From: Canna indica
Lineage: Eukaryota > Streptophyta > Magnoliopsida > Zingiberales > Cannaceae
NCBI GenBank assembly: GCA_034359265.1
Contig: CP136890.1
Location: forward strand, 69,379,501-69,443,500
Direction of reading: 5' to 3'
Length of the DNA: 64,000 nucleotides
Shown here: piece after piece, positions 10,673 through 21,599 of the stretch
Numbering within the stretch: the stretch's first letter is position 1
Layout of the letters: each line of letters starts with the position of its first letter
The notes under the pieces: model-generated
Seen by the model: only the letters and a program-made list of their open reading frames with translations
What the model was told of the DNA's origin: nothing
Database searches by the model: none
Made by a program: the position numbers and the translations under genes

Positions 10673-11988
10673 TGTTGGTGAAATGGCCACACTAGAGGGA
10701 TGGTAAATAGTGTGTTAACTAATCTTATCGCCTAATTCTGATTTTAATTGTTTCTTAATTAGTTAGGCTAAGCACGATATTAATAGCAAATGGAAGCAAT
10801 AAATATGAAGCAATTAACACAAAATAATATATCAATGCTAACACAATTATTTATAGTGGTTTTGTCCCAATGCCTACTCCACTACTTAAGCACCCCGCTT
10901 AGGACTTCCAAACTGAATCCACTAAATTATGAGTAGCTTACAATTGAGGAATTTACACCGAAAAGACCCTACACTCACCTCGAAGGCACTTCCGCACACG
11001 GAAGTATCCCGCCTTCTTACCGAGTGAGCTTTCCCACCTCAATTCCTAAGACCTACTCCTAACTTAGTTTACACAAGTGGCTTTACACCTTCTATACCAA
11101 GGTAACCACTTACACACAAGACCACACACTAGGTCTTCTTACAAACTCAAGTAAATTAAAAAAAAAAAATCAAAAACAAGAAGGAGGTAAAGAGAACTTA
11201 TCACAATGAAAGCACCTCTTCTTCTTGATCCTAGCACCCTTGATGAGCCCTCCAATGAAGAACACTTGAAGATGAGGGATCAAGAGCTAGGTTTGAAGGA
11301 TTTGATCAATGAGAAGCTTAGAGGATGCTAAAGATCACTCTTTGAGACTTGGAAAGATCAACATTGGGCTAGGAATTAGTTTGGGATGGGTATTTATAAC
11401 CCCCCAAATACCGAGGCTCGTCAACGGGCATTTTTCTGCCCGTTGGCGATGACCAGTCGCTTGTCGGTCGATCGTCGGTTGACCGACCGAGAGACCGCCG
11501 AGTGATCGAAGGCAATCTGCCACTTTTGGGAACACTTCGGTCGACCGAATTGGCTACTGCCAATTTTTTGCACATTTGGTCGACCGATCGGTTGACCGAA
11601 TTGCCATCTACCCGATTTCCTCTTTTGTCGATCGATCGGTCGGTCGACCGAATCTGGGCAAGGTAATTTTCTTGTGAATTTTCCTTGCGTGCTTCATTTT
11701 TGGGTTTGGTCCTTCAGCGTGTGTCAACTTGGAGAGCTTTCCATGTGTTCTTTAGACTTGTCCAAGACGTCTTTCGTGCACATGTAGAACTTTGAGAAAC
11801 CTCTGCGATGAACCTGAACGCGTCGACCAATATCCTTCCGATTTTTCAATTTCTCTGATATTTTTGATCCAGGAGATCGAGCGCTAACCGATATGAAATC
11901 TGAAAATATTTCTCAATGAAACATTAGTTCCATGTTAGTTTTCATTAAAATCGAGATTAAGACCAAGGTAGAAAACCTTAGGCCAACA
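10673..11988 (-). repeat. 5' LTR of the TR-GAG element
   Basis: Termini are tgttggtgaaatgg and cttaggccaaca. The minus-strand TATAAATA box is at 11391-11398 and the GGTCGACCGA cluster at 11455-11660. Compared with 6058-7404 it differs by scattered substitutions and small indels. Confidence 0.9.
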
Positions 11989-12590
11989 CCTTAATTTCTT
12001 CAATCTGGAGAGCTATCTTGAAGTTGCCCAAGATCATTCACTTATCTTAGAATATTTAGGTGGGTCACGGGGCCAAGATGAGTTTATGGCATGACCCTGG
12101 GCTCAATGAAGTTAGTTTCGAGAAAAAAATTTCGAGGCTTTTTTGTTAGTATTTTTCTCTAGGCCAATGGAATAAACTCGTCGTTGTTGCTTTTTTTATT
12201 AATAAATGAGGCACTTACTTTATCTTGTCATTTATTGTTAGCATATTTAACTTGATAAAAGACCCCTTGAATAGCTTATTTCATCTAATTTTCATCAAGT
12301 ACGAGACTTGACAGTAAAACCCTAAGGCATTTGAAATACAATTCTAAATAGTCACTAGTTTTGGTCATTATCATTGGAACGATAATGAATGAAGATTAGT
12401 ATGTAGTCTGATTGATGATCATATTTTACTGGTCATGAATATGAGATATTAAGTATGATCATAAAGATATGTTGGAGAACACAGTGTTGGATAGATGCGT
12501 CGTGAGAATACTACATGGATTAATATCATTAGTATATCTCACAACAATAGTGATATATTAGTTCTTCCACCTGATGTCACCAAGGATTCC
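11989..12590. other. Unassigned DNA between elements
   Basis: I see no coding domain, repeat or element boundary in this AT-rich stretch. It may be older host or element DNA into which the TR-GAG copies inserted. Confidence 0.5.
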
Positions 12591-12970
12591 TGTTGGTGAA
12601 ATGGCCACACTAGAGGGGGGGGAGGGTGAATAGTGTGTTTACTAATCTTAAACTTAATTTTGATTTTAATCGTTTTGTTGATTATATATGTTAATGCACT
12701 ATTCGACTACTAAATGAATGTGGAAGCGAATAAAACAAGTCAAGTAATCGATACGCAAAGTAAGCAATGCAAATACAATGATTTATAGTAGTTCGGCCCT
12801 AATGCCTACTCCACTACCTAAACACCCCGCTTACGATTTCCAAACTAGTTTAACTAGATTAATTAGTTTCTTACAATGAGGACTTTACACCGGAAAGTCT
12901 CCGCTCTCAAACCGAAGGCACTTCCACACCCAGAAGTATCCCGCCTTCCTACTAAGAGCACATGTATAAA
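12591..12970 (-). repeat. Partial LTR of the TR-GAG family
   Basis: It begins tgttggtgaaatggccacac and matches the first 380 bp of 14447-16101 closely. It breaks off in actaagagcacatgtataaa, where a different LTR starts. Confidence 0.85.
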
Positions 12971-14265
12971 TGTTGGCCCAAGGGTTCCCCCTAGGCTTCG
13001 ATCTCTATTTTGATGATAACAAACATGTATCTAATATATTTGTGAACTTTTGAGTTCAGGTTGAGGTTACGATACGCGCGCGAACTTCGCTCGGAGAAAT
13101 ACAAAAATTGGCAAAAAGGCTCCGATGTAAATTGAGTTGAGTTAATAGATCACCAAGTAGATTCTATGTAATATATCCCTAGGAACATATATCAAGCCTA
13201 TTTGTAATGTTATCCAAGTCAAAACTTAGTAACGAAACCAGGGAACAAAGCACACAACAAAATAAATGTGAAAAAAAAGCCTCAACCCAGGTTCGATCGA
13301 CCGAACGAGGAAAAATATTGGCAGTAGCCAATTCAGTCGACCGGTCGGTCAACGAAACGAAGCCAAAAATTGGTAGTGGCCAATTTGGTCGACCGGACGA
13401 AGCCAAAAACTGGCAATAGCTAATTTAGAACTATGATCGACCACCCAGCGACCGCTAGGCTACTACCCTTTCCCAGCCACATTCGGTTGACTAGTCGATC
13501 GATCGGTCGACTGACGATCGACCGACAAGTGACTGGACAACATCCAACATGCAGAAAAATACCCGTTGGAATGAGCTGCCGAGTGAGGGGTTATAAATAC
13601 CCCTCACCAACCTTCATTAACTCTTATTAACCATTCTTAAAAGATTCCTAAGTGAGATTTGTGCCTTCTAAGTTTGAATTGCTTGCGCTTGCTTCTCCGA
13701 TCGACGATTTCTCTCAAGCACTCATCTTCCCCCGACTCCGGCTTCGATTCGACCTTAACATTTTGTGGAGTTGGAGGCGTTGAAGGATTGAAAAAGAGCT
13801 TTTAGTTGTGGTTTATTCTTTAGCTCTTTTCATTGTAATTTTACTTGTTATTTGAACTTGTTTGTTCATCGTTAGCTTGCTAGGTGTGCTAGTGTAAATA
13901 CTTAGGTTTTCCTTCATAGAATTGTGTTTTGCCTAGGTGAATAAGTTTGAGGAGTTCTCAAAGGGTTGAGAAGTGAGTCCTCGATTGTATTCAAAGGGAA
14001 ACACAAAGTCTATAAAGGATTTGGTTAGAAATCTTTGGTGTGGAGCTAAGGTAGTGGAGTAGGTGGTTGGCCGAACCACTATAATTACTTGTCTTTGAAT
14101 TATTTGTTTGATTGTGCTTATTGTCTAATTATTACTTGTCAAGCATCATAATTTAGTTGTGTGATCAATTTGGTTGCATTAGAAATTGAACTCATAAGAA
14201 ATCGAATAGAAGGTAAAATTGATCCAACACTATTCAACCCCCCTTCCAGTGTGGGTATTCGATCA
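12971..14265 (+). mobile_element. Solo LTR of a related copia family, plus strand
   Basis: It starts TGTTGGCCCAAGG and ends accccccttccagtgtgggtattcgatca. A TATAAATA box is at 13592-13599, with GGTCGACCGA-like palindromes upstream (13290-13530). The edges do not show an unambiguous 5-bp duplication; ataaa occurs on both sides if the right border is moved 3 bp. Confidence 0.7.
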
Positions 14266-14282
14266 AAAATAAATATCAAAAC

Positions 14283-14379
14283 CTCTAGTCTTTAAGTAAC
14301 TGTACATCCTAGACTTCCAAAGACCAAAGTTCATGTCATCGAACCTAGGAGGTGTGGAAACAACTGATTCTAGTGCTAT
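14283..14379 (-). pseudogene. copia gag N-terminus with mutated start codon
   Basis: The minus strand reads the same opening as the gag at 10605 (ALESVVSTPPRFDDMNFG) and continues to about YLKTRGF. The initiating ATG is ATA (14377-14379). The frame is cut after about 33 codons at the border with the solo LTR on the left. The PBS lies at 14433-14444, so this is the 5' end of a TR-GAG copy whose body has been lost. Confidence 0.75.
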
Positions 14380-14432
14380 TTCCGGGTCGGAATAAAGTGT
14401 AGGAGAGATGGTGAAATCTCAATCTACGACCC

Positions 14433-14444
14433 GCTCAGATACCA
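14433..14444 (-). other. Primer-binding site (initiator tRNA-Met)
   Basis: On the minus strand it reads TGGTATCTGAGC, one mismatch from the standard site, 2 nt from the LTR edge at 14447. Confidence 0.8.
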
Positions 14445-14446
14445 AT

Positions 14447-16101
14447 TGTTGGTGAAATGGCCACACTAGAAGGGGGGGGGGTAAATAGTGTGTTTGCTAA
14501 TCTTAAACTTAATTTCAGTTTTAATCATTTTCTTGAATACTTATGTTAGTGCACTATTCGACTACTAAATAAATGCGAAAACAAATAAAATAAGTCAAGC
14601 AATCGATACGCAAAGTAAGCAATTCAAACACAATGATTTATAGTGGTTCGGCCCAATGCCTACTCCACTACCTAAGCACCCCGCTTAGGATTTCCAAACT
14701 TGTTTAACTAGATTAATTAGTTTCCTTACAATAAGGACTTTACACCGAAAAGTCTCCGCTCTCAAACCGAAGGCACTTCCACACTCGGGAGTATCCCGCC
14801 TTCCTACCAAGAGCACTCTCCCACCTCAACATAAGGGACAACTCAACTAATCCTAGTAAACTAAGTTTACAATGATGGATTTAAGCCTTAACACCAAGGC
14901 AACCACCAACTCAATCAAACCTAGCAATCTAGGTTTACACACTTGATATACAATCAAAATAAACCACAAAATACAATAACAATTGGAGCAATAAATCAAA
15001 CAAGAAGTACTTAGTTCCAAAAGAAACTCCCTAGTCCTCTTGATGCCTCAAGGTGATGAATCGATGAAGTTTGTGGGCTCAATCAAGTAGTTGAGGATCA
15101 AAGCTAGGGTTTAAGAAGAATCTCTCCATGGAAGCTTTAAGATTGATCAAAGATGGCTTAACGAAGGTTATGATCATAGAGGAAGGCACTCAATGGCTAG
15201 TATATATAAGCCCTAAGAGGAGAGAGATCCAAAACAACACTGAATGGCTCGAAATAGAGCCATTTTCTTCCATCCGGTCATAGGCCGATTGATCGTCGGT
15301 CGATCGACCAATCGATCGCTGAGCGACCAAATGTCTTCTGCCACTTTTGGGCACCATTCGTTCGACCGAGCGGTCAATTGAAACTGGAAAAATTAGCCCA
15401 GTTTGTTGATTTTTCTACTTGTTTGCTCATTTCTGGGTTCGGTCTTCGCTAAGTCCTCTTATATAACATTTCTTAACTTTAAGTAAATATACTTTAAAAC
15501 ATAAATATTATATAAGGATTACCCCCCATTTTGGATTTAATAAAAATATCTAAAAAATCAAAACCCTTAAGAATTGAAATCTAAATTTTGGGGTCTAGTA
15601 TAAATTTTTGAAAAATAAAAATTTTATAATCTTCCAGTTCAAATATAGGTAGGCTAAAGGCTTCCAAAAAATCCTTAAAAATATCTCGTTATCTAGTTTT
15701 TACCTAAGGAACAATTACCGGCATTTTTTATGCCAAGAAAATGTCTAGGTTATATAGCCCTCCAAGGAGCTCCCTAGGCTTAGTTAATTCTAGGGCCATT
15801 TTTTTTATTTTCCGGGTTTTCATGTTTTGGGGTTCCAAGTTAGTATTTTGGGTTCTTTGCATCATCATGATGATTTTCAATACATGCTAGACACCCTAAA
15901 CCTAAACTTCAACTTTCCGAAGAATCCCGAGCGTCGACGAGCGTCCTTGCCAATTTCTCCGATTTCTTCGATTTTTCCGATCGGGGACGTCGAAGACTAA
16001 TCGACTTGGAACTTGAAAGTATTTCTGAATTAAACATTAGTTCCATGTTTGTTATCATCAAAACCGAGATTAAGACCAAGGTAGAAAACCTTAGGCCAAC
16101 A
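14447..16101 (-). repeat. LTR shared by two TR-GAG copies
   Basis: This 1655-bp LTR runs from tgttggtgaaatgg to ttaggccaaca. On its left are a PBS and gag start, so it acts as a 5' LTR there. On its right are a PPT (16102-16115) and the conserved non-coding tail, so it acts as a 3' LTR there. One LTR serving two partial elements is typical of LTR-LTR recombination between neighbouring copies. Confidence 0.85.
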
Positions 16102-19100
16102 TTCTCCCCATTTTTTATGGTGACAAATATCCTTAAGAAAATATATACAATTAAGCATAGAGGATATCAAACATGAGATTTCTCCCCCTATCAACATGCA
16201 TATCTATATAATAGAACTTCCCCTATCTATATGCATAGTTTTCCTATATTTTCTTCCATTTTACCTTTATTTTTCTCCCCCTTTTGACATCAATTAAAAA
16301 GGGCAAGATAAGTCAACCTATAGTCAAAGTTGAGACTCTAAAACTATTTTCCATGAAACATGAAAAACTCAACCAAATAGATGAAAAATAAATATTTAAT
16401 ATGAGACTAAATCATACATGATAGCAACGAGTGATAACTAAAATCCAAATCCGGGAATAATGTATAAACTCAAGTATCAATATTTCCAAGTATCGGTCAA
16501 AATATCAGAACCATTTTAGAAATGATTTTTTTGGGTAATAGTCAGAACGATACCAAAAATAGAGTTATTATATCATACTTAAAGTCTTATTTGAAAATTT
16601 CAACGAAAATCCAAAGTATCCAAAAAGATGAGTAATTTGAGAAGAGTGATACTTTAGTGGCATTTTCGTAAATAAGTGAATCTTTCATGACATTTTCAAA
16701 TTTTATTCAAATTTTCAAAATACCAAGTTATGTTCATGTAAAGCATGTATATTAAGTTTGAAGTGAAAATAATGTCATTTGATCAAAATATGAACTTAGC
16801 ACGGTTTTATACAAAATAGGCATAAAAATATGAAAATGATTAAGTATCAAATTTTGCTATTTACTCATCTTTTCTCTAACTTAGACACCTGAGCATCTAA
16901 CATAAGTGAATCTAATTATATTGATCAAGTTTAGGCTTAAAAGGGGGGTTCTAAGTCATTTTGTTGACTTAGGTCAAAGGGATACTTAAGTATACATAAA
17001 TCAAACTCTTAAATCCCTATCATGTCATATTATTGATGAAAATTTTTGAAACTTTAACTATAGAAACTAGATTTTTCAGGGAATCTACAGGTTCAAGAAC
17101 CAGTAAAAAATCAGTTTTCTAGAAATTCCTAAAATTCCTAAAAGTCTAGAGGCATTTTTGTAAATTTCAAGTATTTTTTTGAAAGTTATCATTTTTTATT
17201 CAAACTTTCCAGATATAATGATCATCTGAAATGCATGTACCAAGTTTGAACTCAAAATGAATTTTCTAAGTCTAGTTTTAAACCGATCTCGATTTCAATC
17301 AAAAACTCATTTTTAAAATATCGCTCAAGATATCAAAAAAAAAATTAGAAATGATTTCACTCAAAGAATAGTGAGAACAATATTAGAAATGAAATCAAAA
17401 TAGTATGCACAAAATTTCATTGAAGTTTTCGACGAAAAATCAAAGTATCGAAATGATTGATATTTCAAGAAGGTGATACTTTGCATTTTTAAAATCCAAC
17501 TTCAAAATTCTACAATAAATTCGATTCTTAATGAAAATGTATGAAATTTTTACTCAAAAACTAAATTTTTCAATGAATATGCAGTTTCAAGAATCAGTGA
17601 AAAATAATTTTTCTATATTTTTCTCGAAATAACTGAAAATGCTGAAATTTTAATGGCATTTTTGTAATTTTCAGTTATTTTTCAAGATGTGCACAATTTT
17701 CATTCTAACTTTTATGAAACCACAAAATGGTCATGTAAAGAGTGTATGTCAAGTTTGGAATGAAAATTATGTCCTCAAGTCAAGATATCAACCTAACATG
17801 ATTTCATTCAAAACTAAACTAGTTATCATGAAACTTGCTAAGTGCCAATCTTATCATTTACTCATGGTTTTTGAAATTTAAACTTATGGACACCTAACAT
17901 GAGTAAATCTAAACATGTTCCTCCAATATGGATTGAAAATGAGACCTCTAAGTCAATTTGTTGACTTGGATCAACTTGGTTCAAAAGAGGTTATCATGAA
18001 ATGGCCTCTATGTCATTTTATCCATATTCATATGAATTTTTCATTCTAAGTGCATGGAAACATGTCATACCTATTCCTAAACATGTTTATGAAGTTTGGA
18101 CTTAAAATGAAATGTCCAAATCGATTTGTTGACTTGGGTCAAACTTTTCCAAGTTTAAGTTCCCTAAAGTGATCTTTTTATCATCTTGTTCATCTACACA
18201 TGAATTTTCAAGTTTAAACACCTAGAAACATTTTCATTGGGTGTAGACTTAAAAACGAAGTCTCTAGTGACAAATCTTAACCTAGAGCAAGTTTCATTCA
18301 ATCAAGATATCATGAAATTGCCTAAGTTATCAAAATTTTACCTAGTAATGAAATTTCATATATTTATCATGCAAAAACAATCATGAGTACAGAGGCATAA
18401 TTAATGCATGAATATTCAAGTATTATATTAAGATTTTTGGAAAACCAAACCGATACTTCATTGTAGAAAATTGCCAAACTTGTCATTTTCTTTCCAAATT
18501 CAATCTACTAGCCTTCCATCAACATTTTTAACTTGCATGTAGACTTCATTAGTAGATTTAATGAAAATAAAGCTACTAACAAGCAACCCAAACCAAATAG
18601 AAAAGAGAAGAATCAAGTATCATTTTCAAAGTCCACTTTGCTAAATAGTTTGAAATCCGTTTTAAAATATATTATCATGAATCTGAAACAAATCAAGAGA
18701 TCTCAAAATATGAAATATTTGAAAATTAAGATCTCCAGCCCTTCCTATTGGTTGAAAACCGAAAGGCCACAATTAGTCTACGATTTAGAACTGCAAGGTC
18801 GCTTAGGCCCGTTTTAGGCCACATAGGTCTCCGAAGAGACCAGGAAATCAAAAATAAAAATTATTTTTCAAGTCATTTCATGAGCGGGCAAAACCAACTC
18901 AAATTTAACTAGTATCACAACTCCAACTTTAAGATGAATAGTAATATAAAGGAGGTGATACTAAACATACATAGATGTCAGTTTTCATACCTATGGCATC
19001 GTGATGGCTTGAAGTTGCAACCAAAGATGGATTCTTCATTGAAGTCCATGGTTAACTTCAATTCTTCAATTTCCTTTACCCTTGTGTGATTGCTCCCCCT

Positions 19101-19199
19101 ACAAAAGAGCATGATACATTTGGTACCCAAATGGCTTTGGGTCCTTGGGGGTTAGAGGACTTAGCTAGCTAAAGTGTCTTAACTCCACTTGGGTTCACC
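16102..19199 (-). other. Non-coding tail of a TR-GAG copy
   Basis: 3.1 kb of AT-rich DNA without coding domains, related throughout to 7405-9194 (for example atctccagcccttcctattg and accgaaaggccaca occur in both) but longer. Modules such as tgttgacttggatcaa recur. Confidence 0.7.
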
Positions 19200-19840
19200 T
19201 TAAATGTGCATTATTGAAAGAACACTTTTCTTTTCAAATTTCATAGAAGAATAAACATCCTTAATTTCATTTACTCTTTTATTTAAAACTACAACCTCAT
19301 TTCTTAAGGTATCAATAGATTTATGCAAAGCACACACTTGAGATTTCAATATGCAATTCTCATTTTTCAAATTCTCATTCTCAAGTTTGAAATTACTTTT
19401 CAAATCATTACTTCTAAGCTTCATTTTTTATTTTAAATCCTCATTTTCTTTTTTCAAATCAATATTCTCACTTTTTAAGTCTTCAATTTCAATCTTAAAA
19501 TTGTCATGACAAGAATTAACAAAACTAGTATTCAATTTCTCTTTCTCTAATTCATGAACTTGTGAATCAAGCCTTAAATTTTCTTTTTATAGTTTTCTAT
19601 TCTCTTTGGTCTTATTCGTAAGCACGGTATACATCTTCTTAGATTCTTCTAATAGCTCATCATAAGTCATACCTAAAGAATTTGAGCTACTATCATCATT
19701 ATCACTATCAAGATTTCTATCATGACTAGAAGTAGAAGATTTTACCTCATTCCGAAGTCCCATGAGGAAAAATTGAGATATGACTTCTTGATCATGACAA
19801 GAGGATGCTTCTTGTGATTCGGAGGTGGAAGTTGATGCAC
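19200..19840 (-). pseudogene. copia gag coiled-coil fragment
   Basis: Two minus-strand frames (19200-19424 and 19587-19853), plus degenerate sequence between them, encode the Lys/Asn/Leu-rich coiled coil and the Ser-rich stretch of TR-GAG gag, recognisable by MTYDELLEESKKMY and SLGMTYDEL. The C-terminal knuckle is missing and stops interrupt the coil. On the right the frame is cut exactly at 19840 by the terminus of a gypsy LTR, so the N-terminal half is not present here. Confidence 0.75.
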
Positions 19841-20975
19841 TGTCACACCCCAACTGAGGCTAGTATGACCGGCCAACGCCTACATCCTGCCCTGTAGCCT
19901 ACTGTCTACACTGACATAAAAAAACCAGAATGTATCGATAAAGAAATCTCAACACAACTTTATTAAAAGTTTTCAAATTCACAATTTTATGTTTTCAAAG
20001 CAAATAAGAAAACCATCAGAACAACTAACATCTCAAGTAATCAATTTTACAAACTCTTTTCCAAATACAACTGTCAGTGTAGAAATTAAAAAAAAACAAC
20101 TACTAGACTCTGGTCTATGACTCATGGACGCCGCTACGAGATATGGCACCACCTACCACCCACCAGCTACACCATGTCGACATGTCAAAGTCACTGCTCA
20201 AGCTCTGCAAAAATAAAGAATAAACTGTGAGTCCACTTGGGACTCGGTGAGTGGCTCTAGCGAACCTCCACATAATCCTCAGTTATGCATGCATATCATA
20301 TAATGCAACATAATGAATGTACAAGGAGGTAAACTACTTCTAATGCGACTACTGACCCAATGAGTCAATCTGTACAAACTGAATATGTGAAAACCTGCCA
20401 TCTCGGCCTATCAAGCCTCCGGCATCCGGTCCTTCAGCCTACTTATGGAATAAATATCCCGACTACAGCTGGCGCTACCATACAAGATAGAATCATACTG
20501 GTTGTTCGGCCATATCATATCAAGATATGAACAAGCAATGTCGGGCCATCGACTAGGATGGTCACTAGTCTCCGGACACCATCTGGGGTAAGGATAGCTA
20601 GTCCCACCCAACTGGGGTCTGGCACCTAGCGGATCCACTGGCACACCTCAAGACCCAACACTGGCCGAGCTAAGCATTGGTCATTCCCAACCTCCAAGCT
20701 CTTCGGCGGACAATCTCAAGCACATCACACAATCAAGTGTCCTAAGGTTTCCTTATATACACTTCGGGCCATTGCCCGTATCCGACCCTAAGCCGGTCTG
20801 CAGGGTTAGTAAATTAATGCTGCCTTTTCAAATTGTGCACACCTAATGGTTCTAGGTTTCCAAAAATATTTACTAGCAGTCCTAGAAGTTATGTTATCTC
20901 CTAGCTAAGTTTCCATATATGCTGAGCATCCCACAACGTCCTACACGTTGCCTAACGTTATACTCTACCTTGGGT
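19841..20975 (-). repeat. Inverted fragment of a Ty3/gypsy LTR
   Basis: It starts tgtcacaccccaactgaggc, the complement of the LTR end at 24165, and mirrors about 1.13 kb of 23020-24165. The match stops at ccttgggtgaggaat, where integrase coding sequence begins. Confidence 0.85.
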
Positions 20976-21598
20976 GAGGAATACACATTGCCTAATGGTG
21001 GGTCCTGATTTGGTTGAGCAGGCAGTAGAAAAAGTGAAAGCCATAAAGAAAAGATTGCTGGTGGCCCAGAGTCGACAGAAAATGAATGCCGACAAGAAAG
21101 CCAGAGTATTGGAATTCGTCGAGGGTGATTTAGTCTTTATGAAGGTCTCTCCTATGAAAGGGGTGGTCCGTTTGGGAAGAAAGGAAAGTTGAGCCCTAGG
21201 TTCATTAGGTCTTTCCTTATTCTCAAGCGGAGGGGCGAGGGGGCTTATGAGTTGGCTTTGCCTCCTAACCTGAGCATAGTCCACCCGGTGTTCCATGTAT
21301 CCATGCTTCAGAAATATGTGAAAGATGATTCACATGTGATTGAACCTTTTGCTATTGAGATTGATTCGACCGTCTCATTGGAGGAAAGGCCGATAGAGAT
21401 CCTTGACCGCCAAGTCAGAAAGCTAAGGTCCAAAGAAATTCCCCTAGTAAAGGTCCGATGGGAGCACCATTCCGAGCAAGAGGCCTCTTGGGAGGTAGAG
21501 CAGGACATGAGAGAGTGCTACCCTTCCTTGTTCGAGGAGTCGGTAAGTCATTGGCATTCAAGTAAATTCGAGGACGAATTTCCCTTAAGGGGGGAAGA
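20976..21598 (+). pseudogene. Ty3/gypsy integrase C-terminus with chromodomain
   Basis: Two overlapping frames (20974-21192 and 21189-21629) cover the end of a chromovirus-type polyprotein. The first has QSRQKMNADKKAR and EFVEGDLVFMKVSPMKG, the GPF/Y-like integrase tail. The second has VHPVFHVSMLQKYV followed by a chromodomain with VKVRWEHHSEQEASWEVE, which would steer integration to chromatin marks. One frameshift near 21190 splits them. The frame ends 30 bp into the LTR after a PPT (aaggggggaaga, 21587-21598). Everything upstream of the integrase tail is missing; an inverted LTR fragment abuts it. Confidence 0.85.
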
Positions 21599-21599
21599 T

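Larger units (their letters stand above)
6058..11988 (-). mobile_element. Non-autonomous Ty1/copia-type element with gag only (TR-GAG)
   Basis: The element is 5.9 kb and runs right to left. The LTRs are 10673-11988 (5') and 6058-7404 (3'), each TGTTGG..CCAACA. The PBS complementary to initiator tRNA-Met lies at 10659-10670, and a purine tract abuts the 3' LTR at 7405-7425. The only proteins encoded are two overlapping gag segments (9195-10605). From gag to the 3' LTR there is about 1.8 kb of AT-rich non-coding DNA with no protease, integrase, RT or RNase H. The flanks ccttt (6053-6057) and cctta (11989-11993) fit a 5-bp target duplication with one mismatch. By eye the LTRs are a little over 90% alike, so the insertion is not very recent. 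Confidence 0.85.
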
